A stretch of 64,000 nt of DNA, taken from the NCBI GenBank assembly GCA_021779935.1, contig JAJXZT010000064.1, forward strand, positions 126,461-190,460. The letters run 5' to 3'. The stretch is from Acidobacteriota bacterium (GTDB lineage: Bacteria; Acidobacteriota; Terriglobia; Terriglobales; Acidobacteriaceae). Below the pieces are notes generated by a model. That model was not told where the DNA came from and did not search any database. It was given only the letters and a program-made list of their open reading frames with translations. The position numbers and the translations under genes were made by a program. Below are positions 35,521 through 43,715 of the stretch, one piece after another. Numbering within the stretch: the stretch's first letter is position 1; every line of letters begins with the position of its first letter.

Positions 35521-36060
35521 TTACCAGCCGTTCCGCTTTCTTAACTCAGTGATGTGGGCGACGTGGTGGCGCGAGTGCCAGGCGTAAATAGCAAGGTTGG
35601 CGTCGAGGGACATGACTCCGCGCTCGGGGTGGCGAACGGTGCGTGCCCAATCTTCAAGCTTAAGAGTACGAAGCAGAGCGACCCAGCGCGCGTGGAGGCT
35701 ATCAAGCAAGGCGAGAGAGACTTCAACGGGCGTTGACTGATTTTCGGGCGTAGTGGCCCAAGCGGCCTCGTCGTAGGGCTTGATGGTCGGCTCGTTTTCG
35801 GTGAGCGCGAGCTTGAAGCGCACATAGCTGTTGAGGTGGCTGTCCGGAAGGTGATGTATGACCTGGCGGACGGTCCAGCCTTCGGGACGGTAGGGGGTGT
35901 CGAGCTGCCCGGGAGTGAGGCCGCGAACGGCTTCGCGCAGACGGGCAGGGGCGTCGGCGATGATCTGGATGTATTGCTGGCGGTCGGCATCGGTGTTGGA
36001 GCCGGACCACTGGAGCTTGCCGATGGGATAACGAAGATCGACGGCGGGCGACGAAGACAT
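35521..36060 (-). CDS. DinB/YfiT-fold metal-dependent protein
   Basis: Four-helix-bundle protein of 179 residues in the DinB/YfiT superfamily, unrelated to polymerase IV. Three histidine positions of the metal site are visible in QVIHHLPDSHLNSY (about residue 75) and YAWHSRHHVAHI near the C-terminus. Members are thiol transferases (bacillithiol or mycothiol S-transferases) or putative hydrolases. A bshA gene elsewhere in the window makes a bacillithiol role conceivable, but this is inference. ATG at 36060 has CGGAG 8 bases upstream. Confidence 0.85.
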   Translation of the reverse strand: MSSSPAVDLRYPIGKLQWSGSNTDADRQQYIQIIADAPARLREAVRGLTPGQLDTPYRPEGWTVRQVIHHLPDSHLNSYVRFKLALTENEPTIKPYDEAAWATTPENQSTPVEVSLALLDSLHARWVALLRTLKLEDWARTVRHPERGVMSLDANLAIYAWHSRHHVAHITELRKRNGW

Positions 36061-36159
36061 AAACGAACTCCGGGATGAGATTAGGTTACAGGGAATTAGA
36101 GAGTGGACATGGTAGCGGGGATTCAGACAATGCCGCAAGGACAGTATCGGCGGGCGTTG

Positions 36160-36354
36160 TGTAGAATAGAGAAGCTACCCGGTAAATGCGCTTGGAAACG
36201 AGCGTATCCCCCGCGCCGTTTCCGGTGCGGGACCAGCAAAGATATCCCCGGGTTCCGGAAGAAGAAACGCTTCCTGGGTGGTTTCCGGGCAGAAGCCCTT
36301 GCGGTGCAAGGTGTCCCATGTCCGGCCAGAGCAGATTAAAATCAGGAGACTTCC
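36160..36354 (+). ncRNA. Strongly structured leader RNA before a zinc-ribbon gene
   Basis: Four hairpins stand in a row. First, a 9-bp stem with GAAA tetraloop (36186-36207); second, a 9-bp stem CCCGCGCCG/CGGTGCGGG with TTTC loop (36210-36231); third, GGAAG/CTTCC (36257-36274). Last come GGGC-AGAA-GCCC (36287-36298) and CCTTGC-GGT-GCAAGG (36297-36311), which share two bases and so compete. A possible -10, TAGAAT, is at 36162-36167. The spacing to the AGGAGA ribosome site (36343) fits a riboswitch or a small RNA read through into the gene. It matches no riboswitch consensus I know. Confidence 0.4.
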
Positions 36355-36534
36355 ATGGCGAAGATCGCAAAGACAGCAGATCGTAAGAAGGTAATGGACA
36401 CGTCGAAGAGTACGGACTGTCCAAAATGCGGCAAACCGACGCGTATCGTCAAGCGGGTGAAAGACCGCGAACGCAATGTTCCGGGCGGAGTGTACATCTC
36501 TTGCTCAGCCTGTGAGTTCTACGAAAAGCTGTAA
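36355..36534 (+). CDS. Small zinc-ribbon protein, 59 residues
   Basis: A 59-codon frame with AGGAGA 6 bases before ATG. The product is very basic at its start (MAKIAKTADRKKVMD) and holds two cysteine pairs, CPKCGKP and CSACEF, separated by 27 residues, forming a probable zinc ribbon. It could bind RNA, DNA or protein; I do not recognise a named family. The long hairpin-rich leader in front and a clean terminator behind indicate a real, regulated gene. Confidence 0.8.
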   Translation: MAKIAKTADRKKVMDTSKSTDCPKCGKPTRIVKRVKDRERNVPGGVYISCSACEFYEKL

Positions 36535-36587
36535 GCAGACGCTTAACTTGCCGGGCTAAAACCACAGGTCCGGCAAATCGACACAGG

Positions 36588-36612
36588 ACGCGCCTTTCGG
36601 GGCGCGTTTTTG
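36588..36612. terminator. Terminator after the zinc-ribbon gene
   Basis: A 7-bp stem ACGCGCC with GGCGCGT closes TTTCGG and runs into TTTTT. It lies between the convergent zinc-ribbon and pyrF genes. Confidence 0.85.
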
Positions 36613-36616
36613 CTGC

Positions 36617-37336
36617 CTAGAAGGAAGCGGCCGGACTGGACTGCATTTCGCGAAGGATGGCTTCGGCGGCCTCGGCGGGATTCGGAGCGGCAGTGATCGG
36701 ACGGCCGACGACGATGTGGGAAGCGCCGGCATCGATGGCCTCCGCCGGGGTGACGACGCGAGCCTGGTCTCCATGGCTGGAACCAGCCGGACGGACTCCC
36801 GGGGTGACGATGGCAAAGCCGGTGCCCAAGGCTCGCCGGATCTCGCGGGCTTCATGCGCCGAGGCGACAATCCCTCCGCAACCTGACTGGATCGCCAGGT
36901 CGGCGAGGCGTAACACCTGTGACTGGAGAGTCCCGCAGACGCCAACCTCGTCGATATCCGCCTGCGACATGGAGGTCAGGACGGTGACACCGAGGATCAT
37001 GGGACGGGCGTCGAAGGAACTGACGGCTTCGACGGCGGCACGGAGCATCTTGCTGCCGCCGGAGGTGTGAACCGTGAGCATGGCGACCTTGAGTTCGGCG
37101 GCCGAGCGAACGGCTCCGGCGACGGTGTTGGGGATGTCGTGGAATTTGAGGTCGAGGAAGACCTTGCGGCCGGAGGCAATGAGGTCGCGGACGATCTGCG
37201 GGCCTTCGGCGGTAAAAAGTTGCTTACCGACCTTGAAGGTGGAGATCGAAGTTCCGATGGATTGAACAATCTGGCGGGCCTCGGCGGCGGTGGAGACGTC
37301 GAGAGCGACGATCAGGCGATCGCGAGTGTGCAGCAT
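36617..37336 (-). CDS. pyrF: Orotidine 5'-phosphate decarboxylase
   Basis: Last step of UMP synthesis. The 239-residue protein has the catalytic lysine-aspartate motif DLKFHDIPNT (about residues 60-69), the start LIVALDVSTAAEA, and the phosphate-binding IVTPGVRP and ASHIVVGRPI. It is a type I enzyme. I chose the ATG at 37336; a TTG one codon earlier is possible. No other pyrimidine gene is adjacent. Confidence 0.96.
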   Translation of the reverse strand: MLHTRDRLIVALDVSTAAEARQIVQSIGTSISTFKVGKQLFTAEGPQIVRDLIASGRKVFLDLKFHDIPNTVAGAVRSAAELKVAMLTVHTSGGSKMLRAAVEAVSSFDARPMILGVTVLTSMSQADIDEVGVCGTLQSQVLRLADLAIQSGCGGIVASAHEAREIRRALGTGFAIVTPGVRPAGSSHGDQARVVTPAEAIDAGASHIVVGRPITAAPNPAEAAEAILREMQSSPAASF

Positions 37337-37449
37337 CAAGGGCAGTGTACTACGCTGATTTGCCCTGAAGCAGGCAATTCCCGGAGATTTTTGGGGAGAA
37401 AGTAACGGGTTGAAGCTCCGCCGGATGTCCGTCCGGCGGAGACAGGGAG

Positions 37450-37944
37450 CTAGCGAGACCCAATCCCAACTTGTGGCAGTCTCTGTTCAGCCATCACTGA
37501 CACACTCTCAGAGTCCTTAACCAGGTCAAGGCGCACTTTAGCGATACCGCGCTGGCTCATCTGCAGAGACTTGGCCGCGTTATAGGACAGATCAATGATC
37601 CGTCCGGGAACTATGGGGCCACGGTCGTTGATTCTTACGATGATCGACCGTTGGTTCTTCAGGTTCGTTACGCGAACCCAGGTTCCCAGCGGTAGAGTCG
37701 GATGAGCGGCCGTATAGTCGTACATATCGTAGGCCTCACCGCTGGCGGTCGGCTTCCCTTGGAAAATATCCCCGTACCAGGATGCCTTCCCCACCTGGTA
37801 GGGTTTGGACACGTTATCTTGAACTTTCTGACTGGATACCGGGGTAACCTTTGCCTTGGAGTCCGATGTTATCTGGCCGGGTGCCGCTCCCAGGGTGCTG
37901 GCCAACAGAATAGCCAGCGTCGACAGGGTCAGTACTCGTCGCAT
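37450..37944 (-). CDS. rlpA: RlpA-like septal lytic transglycosylase domain protein
   Basis: Exported 164-residue protein with signal peptide TLSTLAILLASTLGAAPG. The double-psi beta-barrel is complete: GKASWYGDIFQGKPTASGEAYD, AAHPTLPLGTWVRVTNL, and VRINDRGPIVPGRIIDLSYNAA with the catalytic Asp. RlpA cleaves peptidoglycan lacking stem peptides, or binds it, at the division site. The SPOR domain of the E. coli protein is absent, and there is no lipobox. It stands alone, with a long AT-rich upstream region. Confidence 0.9.
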   Translation of the reverse strand: MRRVLTLSTLAILLASTLGAAPGQITSDSKAKVTPVSSQKVQDNVSKPYQVGKASWYGDIFQGKPTASGEAYDMYDYTAAHPTLPLGTWVRVTNLKNQRSIIVRINDRGPIVPGRIIDLSYNAAKSLQMSQRGIAKVRLDLVKDSESVSVMAEQRLPQVGIGSR

Positions 37945-38438
37945 TCAAACACCTCTCTTCAATCTCAAAGTTTTTGCCCCTCCTGGGGACTAGGTTGGAA
38001 CCGAATGATCGTCCTGAATGGATGGTCCCCTTGAAACGTTGAAGCCCGGGATGTCCCCCAGGCCGCGTCTCTGTAATTGTATGAAACTGCGGCAATTAGG
38101 GTCAACCCCAAAGAAAATAAATAGAATTTTCCTGTTGCATTTTAGACCCACCCATGGTACGCCGCCGGAGGGGGCTTTCCGACGTGGCAGGGAGGGGGAC
38201 TGGCCCTGAAATTTTGACCCGGAGGAAACCTCCTGCGGATTCCAATGCCTTGAAGAGGGCCTATCCGGCGAGCCGGGAAAGTCCATCCTTAGCAAACATG
38301 TATATTCACTGGCATTACGAAGGTACCCAATTTGCGGAGCACGGTCCAAACCCGCGACTGGCAAGGGTTTCCCAACTTTGCCAAGGGGTACTTGGGTTGT
38401 ATCTATTCAGGGGGGAAGGATTGGTTTAGCGTGCGGGT
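37945..38438. other. Divergent promoter region between rlpA and thiD
   Basis: No gene in 494 bases. An AT-rich block at 38108-38140 is the likely promoter area. The right half has the short hairpin GGAGG-AAA-CCTCC (38221-38233) and a GGGACTGGCCCTGA stretch (38196-38209). The latter recalls part of the SAM-I riboswitch core, but other elements are missing. No TPP riboswitch is visible before thiD. Confidence 0.4.
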
Positions 38439-39266
38439 ATGGCAGAGAAGAACGGCCTAACCCGGAACAATACTCCTATCGTACTGACCATCGCCGGATT
38501 CGATCCCTCGTCGGGGGCAGGCATTACGGCGGACGTGAAGACGGCGGCCGCGCACGGGTGTTTCGCAGTCTGCTGCATTACGGGCCTGACGGTGCAGTCG
38601 ACCCAGGGGGTGCAGTCGGTACACCCGGTTCGCGGAAGTGTGATTCGGATGACCCTGGAGGAGCTGGCGAGGGACCTGCCGATTGTGGCCATAAGGCTGG
38701 GGATGCTGGGGTCGGCCGAGGCGGCCGAGGCGGTGGCTGACTTTCTGGACCGATTCCGACCGGCAATGGTCGTCACGGACCCGGTCATACGGGCGTCGTC
38801 CGGCGCGGCTCTGCTCGACGAGGCGGGAGTGACGATCCTGAAAAACAGGATTCTGCCGCTGTCGGCAGTAGTGACCCCGAACGTGGCGGAGGCGGAAGAA
38901 CTGACGGGAGTAAAGGTGGAGACGCCGGAGGACCAGAGCCGGTCAGCCCAGGCGCTGCTGGCGCTGGGGGTAGGGGCGGCGGTGGTGACGGGAGGCCATC
39001 TGGCGGAGGCGGTCGACCTGCTGGCTTGGCGCGGAGGCGATGAGATACACAAGGAATGCTTTGCTGGAGAACATCTGGACTCGCGGTCGACCCACGGGAC
39101 GGGTTGTGCGTTCGCGATGTCGCTGGCGTGCAGGCTGGCCAAAGGAGTGCCGCTGGTATCGGCAGTGGCCGAAGCCAAGGCATACGTCCGCCGAGCCATC
39201 GAGACAGCCCACCCGATGGGAAAGGGTATTGGGCCGGTGAACCACCTCTGGCCGTTCGAGCGATAG
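38439..39266 (+). CDS. thiD: Hydroxymethylpyrimidine/phosphomethylpyrimidine kinase
   Basis: Phosphorylates the pyrimidine precursor of thiamine twice. The ribokinase-like fold is shown by TIAGFDPSSGAGITADVKTAAAHGCFAV (about residues 17-44), ITGLTVQSTQGV, VVTDPVIRASSG, VVTPNVAEAEELTG and the anion-hole/catalytic STHGTGCAFAMSLA (about 226-239). The 275-residue length is usual. No other thi gene lies nearby. It is possible, but less likely, that it acts on pyridoxal. Confidence 0.95.
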   Translation: MAEKNGLTRNNTPIVLTIAGFDPSSGAGITADVKTAAAHGCFAVCCITGLTVQSTQGVQSVHPVRGSVIRMTLEELARDLPIVAIRLGMLGSAEAAEAVADFLDRFRPAMVVTDPVIRASSGAALLDEAGVTILKNRILPLSAVVTPNVAEAEELTGVKVETPEDQSRSAQALLALGVGAAVVTGGHLAEAVDLLAWRGGDEIHKECFAGEHLDSRSTHGTGCAFAMSLACRLAKGVPLVSAVAEAKAYVRRAIETAHPMGKGIGPVNHLWPFER

Positions 39267-39284
39267 TACTTCCGCTATCCCGGG

Positions 39285-39725
39285 CTACTCCTCCGGCGGC
39301 GGTGAAGTTCGTCGCTGGAAGAGCTCGGCGCCAAGCAGTGCCACGATTGCGCCGAGGAGCCACTCCATCCGCCAGACTTGCACGGCCTGCCATTGTACGA
39401 GCGTAGCCGCCTTGTTCAGGAAGCCGGTGAGGATGGCTCCGATGGCACATCCAAAGCCGCAGACGAAAAGCACAAAACTCATCGGCGTAAGGCCGGACCT
39501 CAACTGAAGCTTGCGCACATCGAAGAGATGGCCGAGCCAGATCAGGGCCCTTGTGGGTGCGATGGACTCACGGCCATTGCCACAAACATGGCAGAAACGC
39601 GCACCGTCGGCGAGGCGGTTGCCACAGTTGGTGCAAAAGTGGATCGCTGGCGCATCCGGCGAAGCGTCGTCCAGTTGGATCGGCTTCCAATATTGGTGAG
39701 GGATTTCCTTCTGCATGTCGGACAT
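39285..39725 (-). CDS. Zinc-ribbon membrane protein
   Basis: A 146-residue protein with a zinc ribbon (FCTNCGNRLADGARFCHVCG, about residues 30-49) and two hydrophobic segments, MSFVLFVCGFGCAIGAILTGFL and a second one near MEWLLGAIVALLGAEL. The zinc ribbon should face the cytoplasm. No function can be assigned. Its 3' end meets thiD's end with 18 bases between and no clear terminator. Confidence 0.8.
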   Translation of the reverse strand: MSDMQKEIPHQYWKPIQLDDASPDAPAIHFCTNCGNRLADGARFCHVCGNGRESIAPTRALIWLGHLFDVRKLQLRSGLTPMSFVLFVCGFGCAIGAILTGFLNKAATLVQWQAVQVWRMEWLLGAIVALLGAELFQRRTSPPPEE

Positions 39726-39968
39726 CGATAATCCTCCATAACAGGGAATGGCATGTCCACTTCCAAACGGGGGTACGCCGGAAGTTTTACTGTTGGCGGG
39801 GTTTACGGGGGATGCCGCCGCACCGACTCGGGGCCGGAAGGGAAGGAATTACGGGGAGAGTGAAAGAACTGCCTATACGCCAATCGGGTGATGCGAGAAA
39901 CGGGTTTTCCCGTGACTCCGCTTCGGTAAGTCCGGAAGATCGGGTAAACTTCTGCGTAGTACAAGACC

Positions 39969-41219
39969 ATGAAACCGAACCGAAGTCTTTCCGTCCGCTG
40001 GATAGTTCTCGCATGCCTATTGCTGATTTGCCTGCCAGTATTTGCCGCGTCCAACGAAAACGAAGGGTGTGCCTATAACCCGGACGGATTCGTCAGCCCG
40101 CTCAATAATCCGATTGCGAAGCGAGGGTTTGACGAGTTCTACAACATGGACTACGACAAGTCGATCCATGACTTCGAGACGCTGGTGAGGGAACATCCTG
40201 ACGACCCGTACGCGAATAACTATCTGCTCTCGTCGGTGGTGTTCAAGGAACTTTACCGAATTGGAGCGATGGACGCGGAGAGTTACGCGGACGACAGTTT
40301 CCTGGACCGCAAGGCCAAGCGGCCCCTGGACCCGGTAGTACAGAAGCGGATCCACGACCTGATTGCGCGATCGGTGGCGCTCTCGGACGCGCTGCTACAG
40401 AAGAATCCCAACGACATACAGGCGCTCTATGCGCGGGGCGTGGCGCGGGGGATGCGCTCGACCTACATGGGGATGGGCGAAAAGGCCTGGCTGGCGGCGA
40501 TTCGCTCGGCACTGGCGGCCCGGCACGACCACGACCGCGTACTGCAACTGGACCCGTATTACACCGACGCCATGATGATCGTTGGAGTACACAACTACAT
40601 CATTGGAAGCCTGAGCTGGCCGGTGAAGATCGCGGCGTCGATCGTGGGAATCAGCGGCAGCAAGCAGAAAGGGCTCCAATACCTACGCCTGTCGGCGCGC
40701 TCCAACTGTCCCGCCAGCATGGACGCCAAGATCGCGCTGGCGCTGTTCCTCCGCCGCGAGGAGAAATACCCCGAAGCGCTGGAGCTGGTGAAGGAAATGA
40801 CGCAGCAGTATCCCCGCAGCTTCCTGCTGGCGGTGGAGTACGGTGAACTGCTCAATGCAGCCGGGCATGGATCGGAAGCCATCGCGCAATATCACGCCAT
40901 GCTGAAGAACTACAAGGAAGGCAAATACTCGCTGCCGGAACCGGCGTCGGCGGCGTGGGGCCTGGGAGTGGCGTTGCGCGGACAGCGGCGGTTCGAAGAA
41001 GCAGCGCAGGCGTTCGATATGGTCGGAACGTTTCCGAACGCCGACAAGGAACTTGTCCAGCGTGCGAACCTGGCCTCGGGACAAATGTACGACACGCTGT
41101 TGATGCGCGACGCCGCATTGAAACGGTATCAACTGGTACTCGCCTACAACAACTCCGATACCGAGGCTGACCTGGCGCGCCAGTATCTTAAGAAGGCATA
41201 CAAGTACCGGCCGCAGTAG
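39969..41219 (+). CDS. Secreted TPR-repeat protein
   Basis: Exported 416-residue protein. The signal peptide is WIVLACLLLICLPVFAAS. Helical repeat units follow throughout: an early one at FDEFYNMDYDKSIHDFETLVREHPDDP, a middle one at DALLQKNPNDIQALYARGVARG, and clear TPRs at KYPEALELVKEMTQQYPRSF, AGHGSEAIAQYHAMLKNYKE and RRFEEAAQAFDMVGTFP. It is likely a periplasmic scaffold; partner unknown. A strong terminator follows. Confidence 0.85.
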   Translation: MKPNRSLSVRWIVLACLLLICLPVFAASNENEGCAYNPDGFVSPLNNPIAKRGFDEFYNMDYDKSIHDFETLVREHPDDPYANNYLLSSVVFKELYRIGAMDAESYADDSFLDRKAKRPLDPVVQKRIHDLIARSVALSDALLQKNPNDIQALYARGVARGMRSTYMGMGEKAWLAAIRSALAARHDHDRVLQLDPYYTDAMMIVGVHNYIIGSLSWPVKIAASIVGISGSKQKGLQYLRLSARSNCPASMDAKIALALFLRREEKYPEALELVKEMTQQYPRSFLLAVEYGELLNAAGHGSEAIAQYHAMLKNYKEGKYSLPEPASAAWGLGVALRGQRRFEEAAQAFDMVGTFPNADKELVQRANLASGQMYDTLLMRDAALKRYQLVLAYNNSDTEADLARQYLKKAYKYRPQ

Positions 41220-41236
41220 AGACCGATAAGACGGAG

Positions 41237-41263
41237 AAGCCCGCTGCGATGGCGGGCTTTTTC
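41237..41263. terminator. Bidirectional terminator between TPR gene and ctaA operon
   Basis: An 8-bp perfect stem, AAGCCCGC with GCGGGCTT, closes TGCGATG and runs into TTTCT. It separates convergent transcripts. Confidence 0.85.
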
Positions 41264-41285
41264 TATTGGGAACAAATGTTCGCGA

Positions 41286-41711
41286 TCAAGCGCGGAACCA
41301 ACGGAAGAGCATGAAGTAGACAATGACGCCGGTGACGGAGACGTACATCCATATCGGATAGGTCCAGCGGGCAATCACCCGGTGGCGCTCGTCGCGGCGC
41401 TTGAGGCCCCGGTAGAGCGTCGTCAGCACGAGAGGCACGATGACGATAGCGAGGATGGTGTGCGTGATGAGGATGGTGAAGTAGACGGGGCGCGTCCAGC
41501 CTTGTCCCTTGAAATAGATGATTCCGGCGTGCGCGTGAAAGTAAAGATACGAGCAGAGAAAGATTGCCGAGGTGGCGACGGCGGAGAGCATGACCCACTT
41601 GTGCGCCACGATCCTGCCGCGCTTGATGAGAGAGCGTCCGGTGAGCAACAAAACCGCACAGGTGCCGTTGAGCACCGCGTTCAGCGCAGGGAGATCGTAG
41701 AGCACTTGCAT
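41286..41711 (-). CDS. DUF420 membrane protein (CtaM/YozB-like)
   Basis: Membrane protein of 141 residues with four hydrophobic segments. Family features are the early YDLPALNAVLNGTCAVLLLTG, HKWVMLSAVATSAIFLCSYLYFH and THTILAIVIVPLVLTTLYRGL with conserved histidines. DUF420 proteins are linked to maturation of heme-copper oxidases (CtaM in Gram-positive bacteria). It is the last gene of the ctaA-ctaB-ABC operon, which strengthens that role. Confidence 0.88.
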   Translation of the reverse strand: MQVLYDLPALNAVLNGTCAVLLLTGRSLIKRGRIVAHKWVMLSAVATSAIFLCSYLYFHAHAGIIYFKGQGWTRPVYFTILITHTILAIVIVPLVLTTLYRGLKRRDERHRVIARWTYPIWMYVSVTGVIVYFMLFRWFRA

Positions 41712-41737
41712 GGATCTGGCTTTCGCAACTCCTCTGC

Positions 41738-42565
41738 CTAAGCCGCGGGCTTCGTCGTCCGACGATTCGCGACGACGAAGGCGATGGTAAACAGCAACAC
41801 GGTGAATACGCCAAGGACGATGAGATCAAGGCCCAGTGGGAACTTCGGCGAGGCAGTGGCCGGGAACATCAGTGCGCGCAGAGCCTCCGTACCGTAGGTA
41901 AGCGGATTGATGCGCATGAGGAAGCGAATCCAGAAGGACGCGCCGGTAATGGGGAAGAGCGATCCCGAGAGCAGCCAGAGCGGAATCAGGAACAGATTGA
42001 TGATGGCGTGGAAGCCGGAGGTGGAATCCATGGGCCAGGCAATGATGAAGCCGAGCGCGGTAAGCGAGAAGGCCACGAGGAAGATATCGAGCACGATCAG
42101 CAGGAAGCTGAGCACGGTGAAGTGCACGCCGACAAGCGGCGCGAAGACCAGGAAGATGATGCCCTGTAGCGTGGCCAGCGTTGTGCCGCCAAGCACCTTG
42201 CCGAGCACGATCACTGAACGGTTCACCGGAGCGACGAGCACGGAGAGCAAGAAGCCTTCATTTCGATCTTCAATCAGCGACATCATGGCGAAGATCGAAG
42301 TGAAGAGGACGATCATGATGAGTGCGCCGGGGAAGAAGAAGTCGAGGTAATGCTGCGACGCTCCGTTGGCGCCGTTGCGGAAGGAGGTGCCGAAGCCGGA
42401 GCCGATGACGATCCAGAAGAGCAGGGGCGAAGCAATGACGCCGACGACGCGGCTGATGTTGCGATAGAAGCGGACGACTTCGCGCTGCCAGAGCGAAAAC
42501 GCTGGCAACAAGCTGAAGGTGTTGCCGGCGACGGGACGTGTAATGACGTTGGATTGCGTAGCCAT
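41738..42565 (-). CDS. ABC-2 type transporter permease
   Basis: Membrane permease of 275 residues with six hydrophobic segments. Family motifs include FWIVIGSGFGTSFRNG, the conserved EDRNEGFLLSVLVAPVNR amphipathic helix, and the late PLTYGTEALRALMF. It pairs with the ATPase encoded 46 bases upstream. Cargo is unknown; placement between heme A synthesis genes and DUF420 suggests a role in cytochrome oxidase assembly, for instance metal, heme or lipid handling. That is inference from context only. Confidence 0.9.
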   Translation of the reverse strand: MATQSNVITRPVAGNTFSLLPAFSLWQREVVRFYRNISRVVGVIASPLLFWIVIGSGFGTSFRNGANGASQHYLDFFFPGALIMIVLFTSIFAMMSLIEDRNEGFLLSVLVAPVNRSVIVLGKVLGGTTLATLQGIIFLVFAPLVGVHFTVLSFLLIVLDIFLVAFSLTALGFIIAWPMDSTSGFHAIINLFLIPLWLLSGSLFPITGASFWIRFLMRINPLTYGTEALRALMFPATASPKFPLGLDLIVLGVFTVLLFTIAFVVANRRTTKPAA

Positions 42566-42611
42566 GAAGCGTTACTTTCTCCGGGGCCGAAGCCCGGTTA
42601 TGACGACCGTA

Positions 42612-43649
42612 TTAATGTTTCTTCTTCTTGTCCGCTTCGGCGCGTTCCTGCTTTGCCGCCAAATCTTCATTCCAGAAGCGATGACCGGTGCGATGGATGA
42701 ACACGTCTTCCAGCGTTGGCTTGGCGATGGAGATTGCGTCGATGGCGCCGGGAAAAGCTTCGACCAGGTCGGTGACGAAGCGATGGCCGCCCTCGCGTTC
42801 GAGGCGCACCTGGGTGTCGACGATCTTGGTCTCAATGCCGAAGCGCTGCTGAATTTTCTGTGCGAGCGCGTCGGGAGCCTTCGTCTCAAGCGCGATGACA
42901 TCGCCACCGATCTCCGACTTCAACTCGGTGGGCGTGCCGAGCGCGACAAGATGTCCGTGGCTGAGAATCGCCAACCGGTCGCACTTCTCGGCCTCTTCCA
43001 TCAGGTGAGTGGTGACGATGACGGTCACGCCCTCCTGATCGCGCAACACCTGGAGATATTGCCAGAGGTCGCGCCGCGCGCCGGGATCGAGGCCGGTGGT
43101 GGGCTCGTCGAGCAGAAGCACCGAGGGATGATGCAACAGTCCCTTGGCGAGTTCGAGGCGGCGCTGCATGCCGCCGGAGAAAGTTTCAGCGCGATCGCCA
43201 GCACGGTCGTCGAGCGCCACGCGGCGCAGCATCTCGCTGACGCGCTGCTTGAGCGCGGAACCGCTGAGCCCGTAGAGGTGCCCGACATGTGTCAGATTTT
43301 CAGCGGCGGTCAGCTTGACGTCAATGCTCTGCGCCTGGAAGACGACGCCGATCTCGCGACGAACGCCGGAAGGATCCGTGGCAGTGTCGTGTCCCATGAT
43401 GACGGCACGGCCGCCGCTGGGAATCATCAGCGTCGAAAGGATGCGGAACATCGTCGTCTTGCCGCTGCCGTTCGGACCAAGCAGGCCGAAGATTTCAGCG
43501 GGATGAACATCGAAGGAAACGCCGTCGAGCGCCTTGCGGTCGCCATATGCGTGACGAAGGTCTTGAACGCTTATGACCGGAGAATTGCCTGCCGGCGCTG
43601 AGTGGATAGAGGATTCAGCCGGAGCGGAAAGTGTACTTTTTGTGGTCAC
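42612..43649 (-). CDS. ABC transporter ATP-binding protein
   Basis: Cytoplasmic ATPase of 345 residues driving the adjacent permease. Walker A is GLLGPNGSGKTT (about residues 54-65), the signature is FSGGMQRRLELAKGLLHHP, Walker B is VLLLDEPTTGLDPG, and the switch His is in VTTHLMEEAEKCD. The C-terminal 100 residues form an accessory domain (VIALETKAPDALAQKIQQRFG ... PTLEDVFIHRTGHRF) found in DrrA/NatA-type exporters. The end is a Lys-rich tail. Part of the ctaA operon, 66 bases after ctaB. Confidence 0.92.
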   Translation of the reverse strand: MTTKSTLSAPAESSIHSAPAGNSPVISVQDLRHAYGDRKALDGVSFDVHPAEIFGLLGPNGSGKTTMFRILSTLMIPSGGRAVIMGHDTATDPSGVRREIGVVFQAQSIDVKLTAAENLTHVGHLYGLSGSALKQRVSEMLRRVALDDRAGDRAETFSGGMQRRLELAKGLLHHPSVLLLDEPTTGLDPGARRDLWQYLQVLRDQEGVTVIVTTHLMEEAEKCDRLAILSHGHLVALGTPTELKSEIGGDVIALETKAPDALAQKIQQRFGIETKIVDTQVRLEREGGHRFVTDLVEAFPGAIDAISIAKPTLEDVFIHRTGHRFWNEDLAAKQERAEADKKKKH

Positions 43650-43715
43650 TATTAGATTGTAACAACGCGGCCGCCGAGTTGGGACTCGCAGCTCGCCGCA
43701 AATCAGCGCGAAAAA

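Noticed and set aside
37945-38160. c-di-AMP (ydaO) riboswitch before rlpA
   Set aside because: A GGGGGAC stretch is present on the minus strand, but the paired TGAATCC and CGAATCCG blocks are not.
38190-38250. SAM-I riboswitch-like sequence before thiD (GGGACTGGCCCTGA, then GGAAACC and TGCGGATTCC)
   Set aside because: Fragments resemble conserved SAM-I blocks, but the GGCAACC block, the P1 closing strand and a terminator or anti-RBS stem are missing, and thiD is not a methionine gene.
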